From positions 310,001 through 374,000 of the forward strand of contig CAWEQW010000008.1 of the NCBI GenBank assembly GCA_963811365.1: a stretch of 64,000 nucleotides of DNA. Direction: 5' to 3'. The stretch is from CAWEQW01 sp963811365 (lineage in GTDB: Bacteria > Actinomycetota > Actinomycetes > Propionibacteriales > Nocardioidaceae). Numbering within the stretch: position 1 is the first letter of the stretch; every line of letters starts with the position of its first letter. Under the pieces are notes generated by a model. That model was not told the DNA's origin and searched no databases. It saw nothing but the letters and a program-made list of their open reading frames with translations. Below, one piece after another: positions 17,290 through 25,969 of the stretch. The position numbers were made by a program, and so were the translations under genes.

Positions 17290-18148
17290 GGTCGCTGCTG
17301 CGGGCGAGCACCATCATCCGCTCCTCGATCGTGGCCGGGACGGGGGCGACCTCGGCGGCGACGCCGGCGGCTCGCAGCACCTCCCGAAGGTGCGCCGGGT
17401 CCGAGTCGGCCACCCGGATCGTCCGTCCGGCGAGCATCACGGGCTCTCCGGCACGGTCCAGGGCGGTGAACGCCGCGGACCAGTCCGGAGTGCGGACCGC
17501 GACCGCCGTGGTGTCGCCGACGATGTCCGCCTCGCTGCCCTGGCCGACCAGCCGGGCCCGCGACATCAGCAGCAGCCGGTCGCACTGCGAGGCCTCCTGC
17601 ATGTAGTGCGTCGTGACGAGCACCCCCGCTCCGCGCTCCGCCTGCTCGCGGACGGTGTCCCACAGGGCTGCCCGCGCGAGCACGTCGACGCCGGAGGTGG
17701 GCTCGTCGAGGACGAGCACGTCCGGAGTGTGCCCGAGCGCGGCGACGAACGCGAGCCGCCGCTGGCTGCCGAGCGGCAGGTCGCGGACGAGGGTGTCGGC
17801 CCGCGGGCGCAACGCCTCGGGCAGCTCCGGCGGCCGGACACCGAAGGCCTGCGACGAGAACGCGAGGTTCTCCCGAACCGTGAGGTCGTCATAGAGCCCC
17901 AGCCCCTGGGGCACGTAGCCCAGCCGTCGACGCCGCTCCCGGTCCGGCGGGCCGCCGAGCAGCTCGACGTATCCCTCGGTGACCGGGATCAGGCCCAGGA
18001 GCATCCGGATCAGGGTGGTCTTCCCGGCACCGTTGGCGCCGAGCAGTCCGACCACCTCACCGGGCGCCACGAGCATCGTCACGTCGTCGACCGCGGTGAA
18101 CGGCCCGAAGCGGCGGGTCACGCCGACGGCCCGCAGCAGCGCGCTCAA
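17279..18148 (-). CDS. ABC transporter ATP-binding protein (drug-export type), TTG start
   Basis: 289 residues. Walker A GANGAGKTT, Walker B VLVLDEPTSGVD and H-loop TTHYM are present. The signature motif is degenerate: LPLGSQRRLAF replaces LSGGQ. TTG 18148 is chosen because it overlaps the TGA of the upstream ABC gene (TTGA) and follows GGAGG; upstream in-frame codons lie inside that gene. Partner of the second ATPase (18,145) and the permease (18,969), forming an ABC-2 exporter with two different ATPases. Confidence 0.82.
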   Translation of the reverse strand: MSALLRAVGVTRRFGPFTAVDDVTMLVAPGEVVGLLGANGAGKTTLIRMLLGLIPVTEGYVELLGGPPDRERRRRLGYVPQGLGLYDDLTVRENLAFSSQAFGVRPPELPEALRPRADTLVRDLPLGSQRRLAFVAALGHTPDVLVLDEPTSGVDVLARAALWDTVREQAERGAGVLVTTHYMQEASQCDRLLLMSRARLVGQGSEADIVGDTTAVAVRTPDWSAAFTALDRAGEPVMLAGRTIRVADSDPAHLREVLRAAGVAAEVAPVPATIEERMMVLARSSDRVG

Positions 18149-18972
18149 CGTCCGGCCTCCGAGGGACGGCGGCCGGCGAGGGCCAGGGCGATCACCACGT
18201 CCTCGAGGTCGGGGCTCGCGACCACCTCGCCCGACGGGCTCTGCCCCGGTGGCCAGTACTCGTGGAACCGCCGGCCACGCCGCCACGCCCACGTGCGGCG
18301 TACCGGCTCGTCGGCGACCGTGACCGCTCCGTCGAACGACCCGAGGACCGTGCCGACGTCGCCCTGGGTGAGCACCCGGCCACGGTCAAGCACGACGAGG
18401 TGGGCGGCGCGCTCGGCCTCGTCGAGGTACGTCGTGGACATCAGCACGGCCGCTCCGCCGGCGGCGGCGTCCGAGACCAGGCGCCACAGGTCGATCCGGC
18501 TGACCGGGTCCACGCCGGTGCTCGGCTCGTCGAGCACGAGCAGCGGCGGGTGGTGCTGGATCGCCATACTGAACCCGAGCTTGCGCCGCATGCCGCCGGA
18601 CAGCTCCGAGGCGAGCCGGCCGGACACCGCGTCGAGACCGGCGGTGCGCAGGACGGCGTCGCGCCGGGTGGCGAGCGTGTCGCCGCGGAGGCCGTAGACG
18701 CCGCCGACGAACTCCATGTTCTGCGCGACGGTGAGTGCCGCCCAGCTGCCCGAGGACGCCGGCAGGTAGCCGATCCGCTCCGCCGGAGCCGAGCTGAGCC
18801 TGCCGGACGCCAACGGGATCTCGCCGACCACGGCACGGAGCAGGGTCGACTTGCCGGCGCCGTCCCCGCCGACCACGGCGACGACTCCCCCGGCCGGGAC
18901 CTCCACCGTGACGTCGTCGAGCGCGGTCGTCGACCCGAACCGGACGACGGCGTGCGACAGCCCGTAGGTCAC
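18145..18972 (-). CDS. ABC transporter ATP-binding protein
   Basis: 275 residues. Walker A is GGDGAGKST, the signature is LSGGMRRKL, and Walker B is LLVLDEPSTGVD. It keeps the canonical signature motif that its neighbour has lost, so the pair may be an asymmetric dimer with one active composite site (inference). GTG 18972 overlaps the proposed permease stop (GTGA). The C-terminal ~60 residues resemble the regulatory tail of drug-export ATPases. Confidence 0.85.
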   Translation of the reverse strand: MTYGLSHAVVRFGSTTALDDVTVEVPAGGVVAVVGGDGAGKSTLLRAVVGEIPLASGRLSSAPAERIGYLPASSGSWAALTVAQNMEFVGGVYGLRGDTLATRRDAVLRTAGLDAVSGRLASELSGGMRRKLGFSMAIQHHPPLLVLDEPSTGVDPVSRIDLWRLVSDAAAGGAAVLMSTTYLDEAERAAHLVVLDRGRVLTQGDVGTVLGSFDGAVTVADEPVRRTWAWRRGRRFHEYWPPGQSPSGEVVASPDLEDVVIALALAGRRPSEAGR

Positions 18973-20038
18973 GACGCGCTCCGCGCCGGCACGACGTCCT
19001 CGACGCGGTCCTCGGGGGCTGGTGCCCGTGACGCGAGGGAGCGAGGTCCCGCCGGAACCGCAGGGTGGCGCCGGTGAACACGACGACCGCCATGCCGGCC
19101 AGGACCAGGAACGGCAGCCACAGCGAGGCGGCGGTGGCCCCGCGCAGCATCACACCCTGCGAGATCATCGTGAAGTAGGTCAGCGGCAGCAGGTAGCCGA
19201 TCCACCGCACGCCGGCGGCCATCGCGTCGAGCGGGAAGATCATCCCCGAGAGCAGGATCTGCGGCAGCAGGAAGAAGAACGCGAGCTGGATCGCCTGTCC
19301 GGCGGTCTTCGACACCGTGCTGATGAACACGCCGAGGCCGAGCACCACGAACAGGAACAGGGCCGCTCCGGCAGCGAAGACGAGCGGGTTGCCGTTGAAC
19401 GGCACGCCGAACAGCACGATCCCGAGGACCGTGATGATCAGCATGTCCAGGGACGCCAGCAGGAAGTAGGGCGTGATCTTGCCGAGGATCACCGTGCTCG
19501 GCCGGATGGGCATCACGGCGAGCTGCTCGAGCGTGCCGGTCTCCCGCTCGCGCACCAGGCCGATGCTCGTGATGATGGTGCCGATGAAGGTGAGGATCAG
19601 GCCGATGATCGCCGGCACCATCACCCAGGACGTCTTGAGCTCGGGGTTGTAGAGCACCTGCGTGCGCACCCGGTCGCCCGCCTTGTTGAGGACCGAGACC
19701 GTCGACTGGGCCGCGAACAGGTTGGACCCGTCGACCAGCACCGGGACCGGCGTACGACCGGTCACGAACGCGACGTCGACCTTGTTGTCCTGCAGCAGCC
19801 CCGCCGCGTCGGCGCGGGTGTCGCCCGGCTCCACGACCGACGCCTCGAAGTACGACGGGAGCTGCTTCGCGGTCGCCACGGCCTGCGGGCCGACGACGGC
19901 CGCCTTGACGCTGGAGACGTAGAAGTTGGCGGCGTACCCGAAGATCACGAGCAGCAGCAGCGGCATCGCCACCAGCATCGCCAGGGTCCGCCGGTCACGC
20001 CGGAGCTCGCGGAGCTCCTTGAGGATCATCGCTCGCAT
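18969..20038 (-). CDS. ABC-2 type exporter permease, apparent frameshift near the 3' end
   Basis: About 356 residues. A short cytosolic N-terminus (MRAMILKELRELRRDRRT) leads to a first membrane span, a ~130-residue extracytoplasmic domain, and five more spans (about 144-405 of the ORF). The motif RERETGTLEQLAVMP is characteristic of YhhJ/NatB-like permeases. In the raw frame the ORF runs 550 residues, overlapping the next gene with basic junk. A one-base change near 19,045-19,060 instead gives FRRDLA..SRAPAPEDRVEDVV with a stop at 18,969 overlapping the next GTG, which is much more natural. It exports an unknown small molecule with the two downstream ATPases. Confidence 0.8.
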
Positions 20039-20044
20039 GGCTCG

Positions 20045-20083
20045 ACGCTAGGACCGTCCCACACCAAAAGTCAACGCTTGTTG
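20045..20083 (-). promoter_or_regulatory. Promoter of the ABC exporter operon with overlapping operator
   Basis: On the minus strand, -35 TTGACT (20,074-20,069) and -10 TAGCGT (20,050-20,045) are 18 bases apart. The -10 ends six bases before ATG 20038, so the mRNA is probably leaderless. The palindrome CAAC-GCTT-GTTG (20,072-20,083) covers the -35, the expected position for TetR repression. Confidence 0.55.
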
Positions 20084-20108
20084 GATTACTTGGCGGTCCG
20101 CCGGACAG

Positions 20109-20291
20109 TCAGTCCACGCGGTCGCTGGCGTGGTCCACGAAGTGGTGTGCCCGCTGGTGCCGGGTGCGCTCGTAGCACACCGGGCACCGACGGCCCCACA
20201 GCCGGTCTGCGGCGCTGTCCCGGGCGGCGAACATGACGTCGACGACGGTCAGCACCGGGTCCAGCCTGGGCGGGGTTGCCTGAGGGGTCAC
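20109..20291 (-). CDS. Small Cys/His-rich protein
   Basis: 60 residues from GTG 20291, chosen because GGAGG lies seven bases upstream. The C-terminal half has CPVC followed by several His (RTRHQRAHHFVDHASD), suggesting metal binding. Function unknown. It is upstream of, and on the same strand as, the ABC operon. Confidence 0.5.
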   Translation of the reverse strand: MTPQATPPRLDPVLTVVDVMFAARDSAADRLWGRRCPVCYERTRHQRAHHFVDHASDRVD

Positions 20292-20412
20292 GTCTCTGCC
20301 TCCTTGCCGGACTCGGAGCGCCAGCGGGTCGATGCTCGTGACATCGGCCACAGCTCGCGCGGGCTTAACCCGAGGAGGCGGGCGGGGGACGCGGTGATAC
20401 CGCCGGATGCGG

Positions 20413-20601
20413 TCAGCCGGCGACCGGGCGCAGCACCCCGCGCCCCAGCAGCAGAGCGCCGAGCGGTCCGGCGGCCCGGCGCCGGTCCCCCCGGCGGACG
20501 CCGTCGGGGCCGGCGATCAGCACCGTCTGCTCGGTCAGCGTCACGGGGCTGACGGCGGCCAGCAGGCGCACCGTCGGCAGATGCGCGAGCAGCGCGAGCA
20601 C
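20413..20601 (-). CDS. Possible small protein after the glycosyltransferase gene
   Basis: 62 residues from GTG 20601, nine bases after the upstream stop. The composition is plausible (hydrophobic N-terminus, then IAGPDGVRRGD) but no ribosome site or family is recognised. May be spurious. Confidence 0.3.
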   Translation of the reverse strand: MLALLAHLPTVRLLAAVSPVTLTEQTVLIAGPDGVRRGDRRRAAGPLGALLLGRGVLRPVAG

Positions 20602-20610
20602 GCCGCGATC

Positions 20611-22191
20611 CTAGTGGTGGGCCCCGCCCTCGCAGGTCGGTCTGGGCACCAGCGTGCGTTGCACCCCGTCTCGCAGCCAGACGTGTCGCTCGCAGACCAC
20701 GCCGACCGGGTGGTAGTGCGTGGTCAGAACCAGCCGGGCGCTGGCGTCCTCGTCGAGGCCCCACTTGTCCACGCCGCCGGTGACGACGACCCAGGTGGGC
20801 GCCTGCCTGCTCGCCAGCAAGCCCTTCAACAGGTCGAGGTGCGGGTCGAGCACCCGCAGCGGGAGCGCCCACAGGTACGGGTACGGCGAGCTCATCCGGG
20901 CCTCGCGCTGCAGGTTCTCCGAGCCGTAGAGCACGGTGAGGGTGTCACCGGGCCGGCCCACGGCGTGCAGCCAGCGTCCGACCGCTGTCGTGGGCGAGAT
21001 CGGCGTCGTCAGGTCGTGGGCGAGAACCCCCGCGCTGACGACCAGGGTGGAGACGACGGCCCCGACGATGACCGGCCGGATGCCGCGGAGCCGCTCGGCC
21101 CAGATCCCGGCGGCGAGCGCCAGCGGCGGGGCGAGCTCGACGAGGTAGTGCGGCCAGTAGCCGCCACCGAGGACGATGCCGGCGACCCCCAGCGCCAGGG
21201 TCACGCCCAGGGCCCAGCCCACCGGCGAGCGCCCGGAACGGTGACGCACCGCGCCGTACGCCAGCAGCAGGACGAGCGGCAGGATCCCGCTCGCCAACGC
21301 CAGCCAGGGCATCTGCCGGGCGCGGACGAGCGTCTCGTGCAGGTCGCCGCCCAGGATGACCGAGAACGCCTCGGAGCGGAAGCCGAACAGGTCGAACCAC
21401 AGCTCGCCGACCCCGACGCCGGCGAGCTCGGCGTAGCCCGCCGCCGCGAGCACCGGAACGGCCAGCCCGGCCACCCCCGCGCCGAGCAGCCCGGCGGCGT
21501 GGCGCACACGCAGATGCCTGAAGGCAGCCGACGCCACGACCAGGACGACCGCGAAGACCAGGCCGTCCCAGAAGTTCTGCTTGACCAGCATCGCCGTCCC
21601 GCCGACGACACCGGCCAGGGCGGCGAGCCAGTACGACGCTCCGCCGCTGCGGCGCACCGCCGCCAGCGTCAGCGCCATGCTGGCGAGGACGAACGGCGCG
21701 GCCAGCATCTCTCCGTCGACCTGGACCGACAGCAGCGGCGAGCACAGCAGCGCGGCCGCCAGCGCGGCCGCCCAGATGGCAGCGCGCCGGCCCGCCACCT
21801 GGTGCGCCGCCCAGCCCGCACAGCCGACCCCGACCATGATCAGGGGCAGCGCGACCAGCCGGATCGCCGGGCCGTGCCCGGTGAGCACGGCCAGCTTGAA
21901 CAGCGCGATCAGCAGCGGCGGCCGGTCCACCCAGTAGGGCCCGTAGAGGTTGGGGCCGCCGAGGTGCCAGCTCTGGGCGACCAGGAGGTAGCCGGCCTCG
22001 TCGGGATGGATCTTCTCGCCGACCACCAGGAGCCGCACCGGGATGGTCGCGCACGCGATCAGGGCGACGAGCACCGCCGTGGGGATCCCCCGGCGCGCCG
22101 CTGCGGGCGTGGCCCGCTTCTGAAGCACTGTCGCCACCGGCACAGTCAACAGTGTCGACGTGACGGGCGCCTGAGAAGCGCTGCGACTCAC
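20611..22191 (-). CDS. GT39/ArnT-like membrane glycosyltransferase
   Basis: 526 residues from GTG 22191, which overlaps the glnE stop (GTGA). The first extracytoplasmic loop has GEKIHPDEAGYLL, carrying the acidic residue (DE) expected of dolichyl- or polyprenyl-phosphate-sugar-dependent GT-C enzymes, then WVDRPPLLIALFKL. About 11 membrane spans follow to residue ~390, then a soluble C-terminal domain with GSENLQREARMSSPYPYLW. It should move a sugar from a lipid carrier to a wall or protein acceptor outside the membrane. The acceptor is unknown. Coupling to glnE looks like genome packing rather than shared function. Confidence 0.75.
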   Translation of the reverse strand: MSRSASQAPVTSTLLTVPVATVLQKRATPAAARRGIPTAVLVALIACATIPVRLLVVGEKIHPDEAGYLLVAQSWHLGGPNLYGPYWVDRPPLLIALFKLAVLTGHGPAIRLVALPLIMVGVGCAGWAAHQVAGRRAAIWAAALAAALLCSPLLSVQVDGEMLAAPFVLASMALTLAAVRRSGGASYWLAALAGVVGGTAMLVKQNFWDGLVFAVVLVVASAAFRHLRVRHAAGLLGAGVAGLAVPVLAAAGYAELAGVGVGELWFDLFGFRSEAFSVILGGDLHETLVRARQMPWLALASGILPLVLLLAYGAVRHRSGRSPVGWALGVTLALGVAGIVLGGGYWPHYLVELAPPLALAAGIWAERLRGIRPVIVGAVVSTLVVSAGVLAHDLTTPISPTTAVGRWLHAVGRPGDTLTVLYGSENLQREARMSSPYPYLWALPLRVLDPHLDLLKGLLASRQAPTWVVVTGGVDKWGLDEDASARLVLTTHYHPVGVVCERHVWLRDGVQRTLVPRPTCEGGAHH

Positions 22192-25169
22192 TCCCAGAAG
22201 ACGCGTTCCACCACCTGACGAGCCTTGCGCGTCACCCGAAGGTAGTCGTTGACCAGCGCGTCGGACTGCCCCGGCGGGTAGCCGCGCAGGTGTGCGAGCG
22301 CGGCCCGCTCCCGGGGGTCGCGAGGCAGCGAGTCCGACGGTCGTCCGCGCACCTGGGTCACCGCGTTGCGCAGCCCGCTCGCCGCCCGCCAGGCCGCGGC
22401 CAACGCCTCGGCGTCCGCCACGGGCAGCAGGTCGGCCTCCGCGGCGGCGGCCAGGGCCGGCAGCGTGCGGGTGGTGCGCAGGCCGGGCACCCGGGCGCCG
22501 TACCGCATCTGGAGCAGCTGCACCGACCACTCCACGTCGGTCAGTCCACCGCGGCCCAGCTTGAGGTGGGTGGCCGGGTCGGCACCGCGCGGAAGCCGCT
22601 CGGAGTCCACCCGGGCCTTGATCCGCCGGATCTCGACGATCTCCTCCTCGGCCAGCCCCTGTTCGGGATAGCGCAGCGGGTCCACCAGCGCGGTGAACCG
22701 CCGGCAGAGGTCCCGGTCGCCGAGCATCGCGTCGGCGCGCAGCAGGGCCTGCGCCTCCCACACCAGCGACCACTTGGCGTAGTACGCCGCGTAGGAGTCC
22801 AGCGACCGCACCAGCGGCCCCTGCTTGCCCTCGGGCCGCAGTCCGGCGTCGACGTCGAGCGCCGGGTCGGACCCGGGCAGCGCGAGCGTGCGGCGCAGCT
22901 CGTTGGCGACGTCGCGCGCCGTCCGGGCGGCGTCCTGGGCGTCCGCCCCGTCGAGCGGCTCGAAGACGAACATCACGTCCGCGTCACTGCCGTACGCCAT
23001 CTCGTGCCCGCCGAACCGGCCCATCGCCACCACGGCCGTCCGCACGGGCAGCGGGGCTCGACGCTCGGCCTCGACCGTCGCAGCGGCCACCGCCAGCGCG
23101 GCCTGCACCGTCGCGGCGTTCACGTCGGTGAGCGCGGAGCCGACCTGCTCGACGTCGAGCTCGCCGACCAGGTCGCCGACCGCGACCCGGAACAGCTCTC
23201 GGCGCCGGACCGCGCGAACTGCGGTCACCGCGGCGACCGGGTCGCCCTGCCGGAGGCCGGAGGTGAGCATCTCCCCCTCGACGACCTCGCGGCTCGGCGG
23301 CGTCAGGCCCTGGTCCTCGCCGAGCAGCGCGACCCCTTCGGGCGCCCGCTCCAGCAGGTCGGTGGCGTACCTGCTGGACGCCAGCACCACCGCCATCCGT
23401 TGGGCCGCCTGCCCCTCGTCGCGCAGCAGCCGGAGGTACCAGTGCGTCTGGCCGAGCGCCTCCGAGACCCGCCGGAAGCCGAACAGCCCGGCGTCCGGGT
23501 CCGGTGCGTCGGCGAACCAGGAGAGCATCACCGGCAGGAGCGTGCGCTGGATCGCCGCCCTGCGGGAGACGCCGCTGGTCAGGGCCTCGATGTGCCGCAG
23601 GGCGGCCACCGGGTCCTCGTAGCCGAGCGCGTGCAGCCGCTGCTCGGCCGCCGACGGGCTCAGCCGAACCTCGTCGCTGGGCAGCTTGGCGACCGCGCTG
23701 AGCAGCGGCCGGTAGAAGAGCTTCTCGTGCAGCCGCCGAACCTCGCGGCTGTGCTGGTGCCAGCGTACGTCGAGCTCGGCGACGGGGTCCTTCGCCAAGC
23801 CCATCGACCGGCCCAGCCGACGCAGCGCGGTCTCCTCCTCGGGGACGACGTGGGTGCGGCGAAGCTGCCACAGCTGGATGCGGTGCTCGAGCGTGCGCAG
23901 GAACCGGTAGGCCTCGTCGAGGGCGGCCCCGTCCTCGCGGCCGACGTACCCGCCGCGCGTCAGGTCGGCCAGCGCGCTCAGCGTCGCCGGGCTGCGGACG
24001 GACTCGTCGGTGCGTCCGTGCACCATCTGCAGCAGCTGGACCGCGAACTCCACGTCGCGCAGCCCCCCGGCGCCCAGCTTGATCTGCCGCCCCGCCTGGC
24101 TCGCCGGGATGTGCTCGACCACCCGGCGGCGCATCGCCTGCACATCGGTGACGAACCCCTCGCGCTCGGCGGCGGACCACACCAGCGGCGCGACCAGCGC
24201 GCAGTACTCCCGGCCGAGGGCGCGGTCGCCGGCCACCGGACGCGCCTTGAGCAGCGCCTGGAACTCCCACGTGCTCGCCCACCGGCGGTAGTAGCCCTCG
24301 TGGCTGGCCAGCGTCCGCACGAGCGGGCCCGAGCGACCTTCCGGGCGGAGGTTCGCGTCCACCGGCCAGATGGTGCCCTCGCCCGTGTGGTCGGAGCAGA
24401 TCCGGATCATGTTGGAGGCGAGCAGGGTGCCGGCCCGGACGGCGGCGGCCTCGTCGCCGCCGTCGACGGGCTCGGCGACGAACAGCACGTCCACGTCGCT
24501 GACGTAGTTGAGCTCGTGGGCCCCGCACTTGCCCATCGCGACGACGCTCAGCCGGACGTCCGCGGCCGCCCCGCCGACGCGGGAGCGGGCGATCGCCAGG
24601 GCCGCGTCGAGGGTGCCGGCGGCGAGGTCGGCCAGCTCGGCCGCCACGTCGTCGACGCCGACGCCGTGGGCGAGGTCGCGCGAGGCCAGCCGGAGGAGCA
24701 GGCGGCGGTACTCCACCCGCAGCGCGTCGACGGCCTCCGCGTCCGGCAGCGTGGCGACCGGCCCCTCCTCGGCGGGGTCACCACCCACCGCCTCCACCAG
24801 CCGGCCGCGCAGCGCGAAGGCCGGCGGCCGGGTCGAGCCGAGGAACGGGTCCGTCAGCTCGGTCCAGTGCTCGGGATGCAGTCGCAGATGGTCGGCGAGG
24901 GCGGTGCTCGCCCCCAGCACGGACAGCAGCCGCATGGCGGTGCCCTCGTCGTCGACCAGCTCGGCCAGGAAGGCCGCCGGGTCGGACACCCGGCCGTGCA
25001 GGTCCGCGAGGGCGGACGCCGCCTGGTCGGGGTCCGCGGTCGCGGCCAGCAGGTGCACGAGATCCGGGAGGGCGTCACCGAGCCCCCCGAGCGCGGCGGC
25101 CGAGCGCGCGGGGTCGCTGAACCCGAGCCGGGCGAGCCGTCCGGTCACGGAGGTGCTGCGCTCCCTCAC
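22188..25169 (-). CDS. glnE: Bifunctional glutamine synthetase adenylyltransferase/deadenylase
   Basis: 993 residues from GTG 25169, which overlaps the amidotransferase stop (GTGA). The duplicated nucleotidyltransferase architecture is clear: GKCGAHELNYVSDVDVLFV in the N-terminal (adenylyl-removing) half and GRFGGHEMAYGSDADVMFV in the C-terminal (adenylylating) half. Each is followed by a helical domain with KLGAGGLRDVEF or KLGRGGLTDVEW. Length is normal for the family. It switches glutamine synthetase I by AMP transfer to a Tyr. The glnE-glnA2 order also occurs in Mycobacterium tuberculosis. Confidence 0.95.
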   Translation of the reverse strand: MRERSTSVTGRLARLGFSDPARSAAALGGLGDALPDLVHLLAATADPDQAASALADLHGRVSDPAAFLAELVDDEGTAMRLLSVLGASTALADHLRLHPEHWTELTDPFLGSTRPPAFALRGRLVEAVGGDPAEEGPVATLPDAEAVDALRVEYRRLLLRLASRDLAHGVGVDDVAAELADLAAGTLDAALAIARSRVGGAAADVRLSVVAMGKCGAHELNYVSDVDVLFVAEPVDGGDEAAAVRAGTLLASNMIRICSDHTGEGTIWPVDANLRPEGRSGPLVRTLASHEGYYRRWASTWEFQALLKARPVAGDRALGREYCALVAPLVWSAAEREGFVTDVQAMRRRVVEHIPASQAGRQIKLGAGGLRDVEFAVQLLQMVHGRTDESVRSPATLSALADLTRGGYVGREDGAALDEAYRFLRTLEHRIQLWQLRRTHVVPEEETALRRLGRSMGLAKDPVAELDVRWHQHSREVRRLHEKLFYRPLLSAVAKLPSDEVRLSPSAAEQRLHALGYEDPVAALRHIEALTSGVSRRAAIQRTLLPVMLSWFADAPDPDAGLFGFRRVSEALGQTHWYLRLLRDEGQAAQRMAVVLASSRYATDLLERAPEGVALLGEDQGLTPPSREVVEGEMLTSGLRQGDPVAAVTAVRAVRRRELFRVAVGDLVGELDVEQVGSALTDVNAATVQAALAVAAATVEAERRAPLPVRTAVVAMGRFGGHEMAYGSDADVMFVFEPLDGADAQDAARTARDVANELRRTLALPGSDPALDVDAGLRPEGKQGPLVRSLDSYAAYYAKWSLVWEAQALLRADAMLGDRDLCRRFTALVDPLRYPEQGLAEEEIVEIRRIKARVDSERLPRGADPATHLKLGRGGLTDVEWSVQLLQMRYGARVPGLRTTRTLPALAAAAEADLLPVADAEALAAAWRAASGLRNAVTQVRGRPSDSLPRDPRERAALAHLRGYPPGQSDALVNDYLRVTRKARQVVERVFWE

Positions 25170-25963
25170 GGCGCCACGCGTGGCTCGGCCCCGGGACCCG
25201 GACGGGACGCGGGGCTCGGCCGGTGGGCCGGGCCGGTCCGGTACGCGGCGCGCCGGACGACCGCCGCGAAGCCGGTCGCGAGGCCCCGCCAGGTGCGCTG
25301 CATCTCCTCGTCGGAGGCGGCCACCTCGGCGACGTAGGCGTCGAGGTCGACGCCGCGCTCGAGCGCGGCGTCGCGGTCCTCCTCGGCCCAGGTCGCGATG
25401 ATGTCGCCGCCCGCCTCGGGGTGCCACTGCACGCCCCACAGCGTCGGCGCGAGCCGCGCGGCCTGGAGCTCGCCGGTCGTCGTGCGGGCGAGCGGGGCCG
25501 CCGCGTCCGGCAGCTCGGTCACCACGTCGCTGTTCCACTGCACGGCGCGGCACGGGACGGCGAGCGGCCCGACCAGCGGGTCGCCGGCGGCCTCGGGCGT
25601 CCAGCCCACGTCGAGCACCCCGATCTGCTGGCCGCCGGGGCTGCGCTCCACCCGGCCGCCCAGCGCGACGGCGGCGAGCTGGTGGCCCAGGCAGATGCCG
25701 AGCGCGGGCACGCCCTCGTCGGCAGCCTCGCGGAGCAGCTGCCGGGTGGCTGCGAGCCAGGGCGCCGCCGCGTCGTCGTACGCCCCCGCGGAGCCGCCGA
25801 GCACCAGCAGGCCGGCGTGCGCACGGCAGTCGTCCGGGAGCGGGTCACCGCGGTAGGGGCGGCGTACGTCGAGACGCAGCCCCTCCTCCTCGAGCCAGTC
25901 CCCGATCCACCCCGGAGGGCAGTCGACCTCGTGCTCGACGACCAGGACCGGGATGTCGCGCAC
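25166..25963 (-). CDS. Class I glutamine amidotransferase (GMP synthase-like)
   Basis: 265 residues. The catalytic triad is visible: C91 in GICLGHQ, and H181 and E183 in VQWHPEAG. The oxyanion strand is VLGGSAGAYDD. A free-standing glutaminase of the GuaA_N/YfeJ type; the partner or amine acceptor is unknown. It lies six bases after glnA2 and overlaps glnE, so the three nitrogen genes are one transcript. The C-terminal ~20 residues are Pro/Arg-rich and probably disordered. Confidence 0.85.
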   Translation of the reverse strand: MRDIPVLVVEHEVDCPPGWIGDWLEEEGLRLDVRRPYRGDPLPDDCRAHAGLLVLGGSAGAYDDAAAPWLAATRQLLREAADEGVPALGICLGHQLAAVALGGRVERSPGGQQIGVLDVGWTPEAAGDPLVGPLAVPCRAVQWNSDVVTELPDAAAPLARTTTGELQAARLAPTLWGVQWHPEAGGDIIATWAEEDRDAALERGVDLDAYVAEVAASDEEMQRTWRGLATGFAAVVRRAAYRTGPAHRPSPASRPGPGAEPRVAP

Positions 25964-25969
25964 GGCTGC

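Noticed and set aside
18386..20038. A 550-residue permease fused to a basic C-terminal domain
   Set aside because: The extra 190 residues overlap the next ABC gene in another frame; a single indel near 19,050 gives a natural end.
22290..25337. A 1015-residue plus-strand ORF opposite glnE
   Set aside because: Composition is antisense-like (Gln/Arg/Pro/His), and glnE is complete on the other strand.
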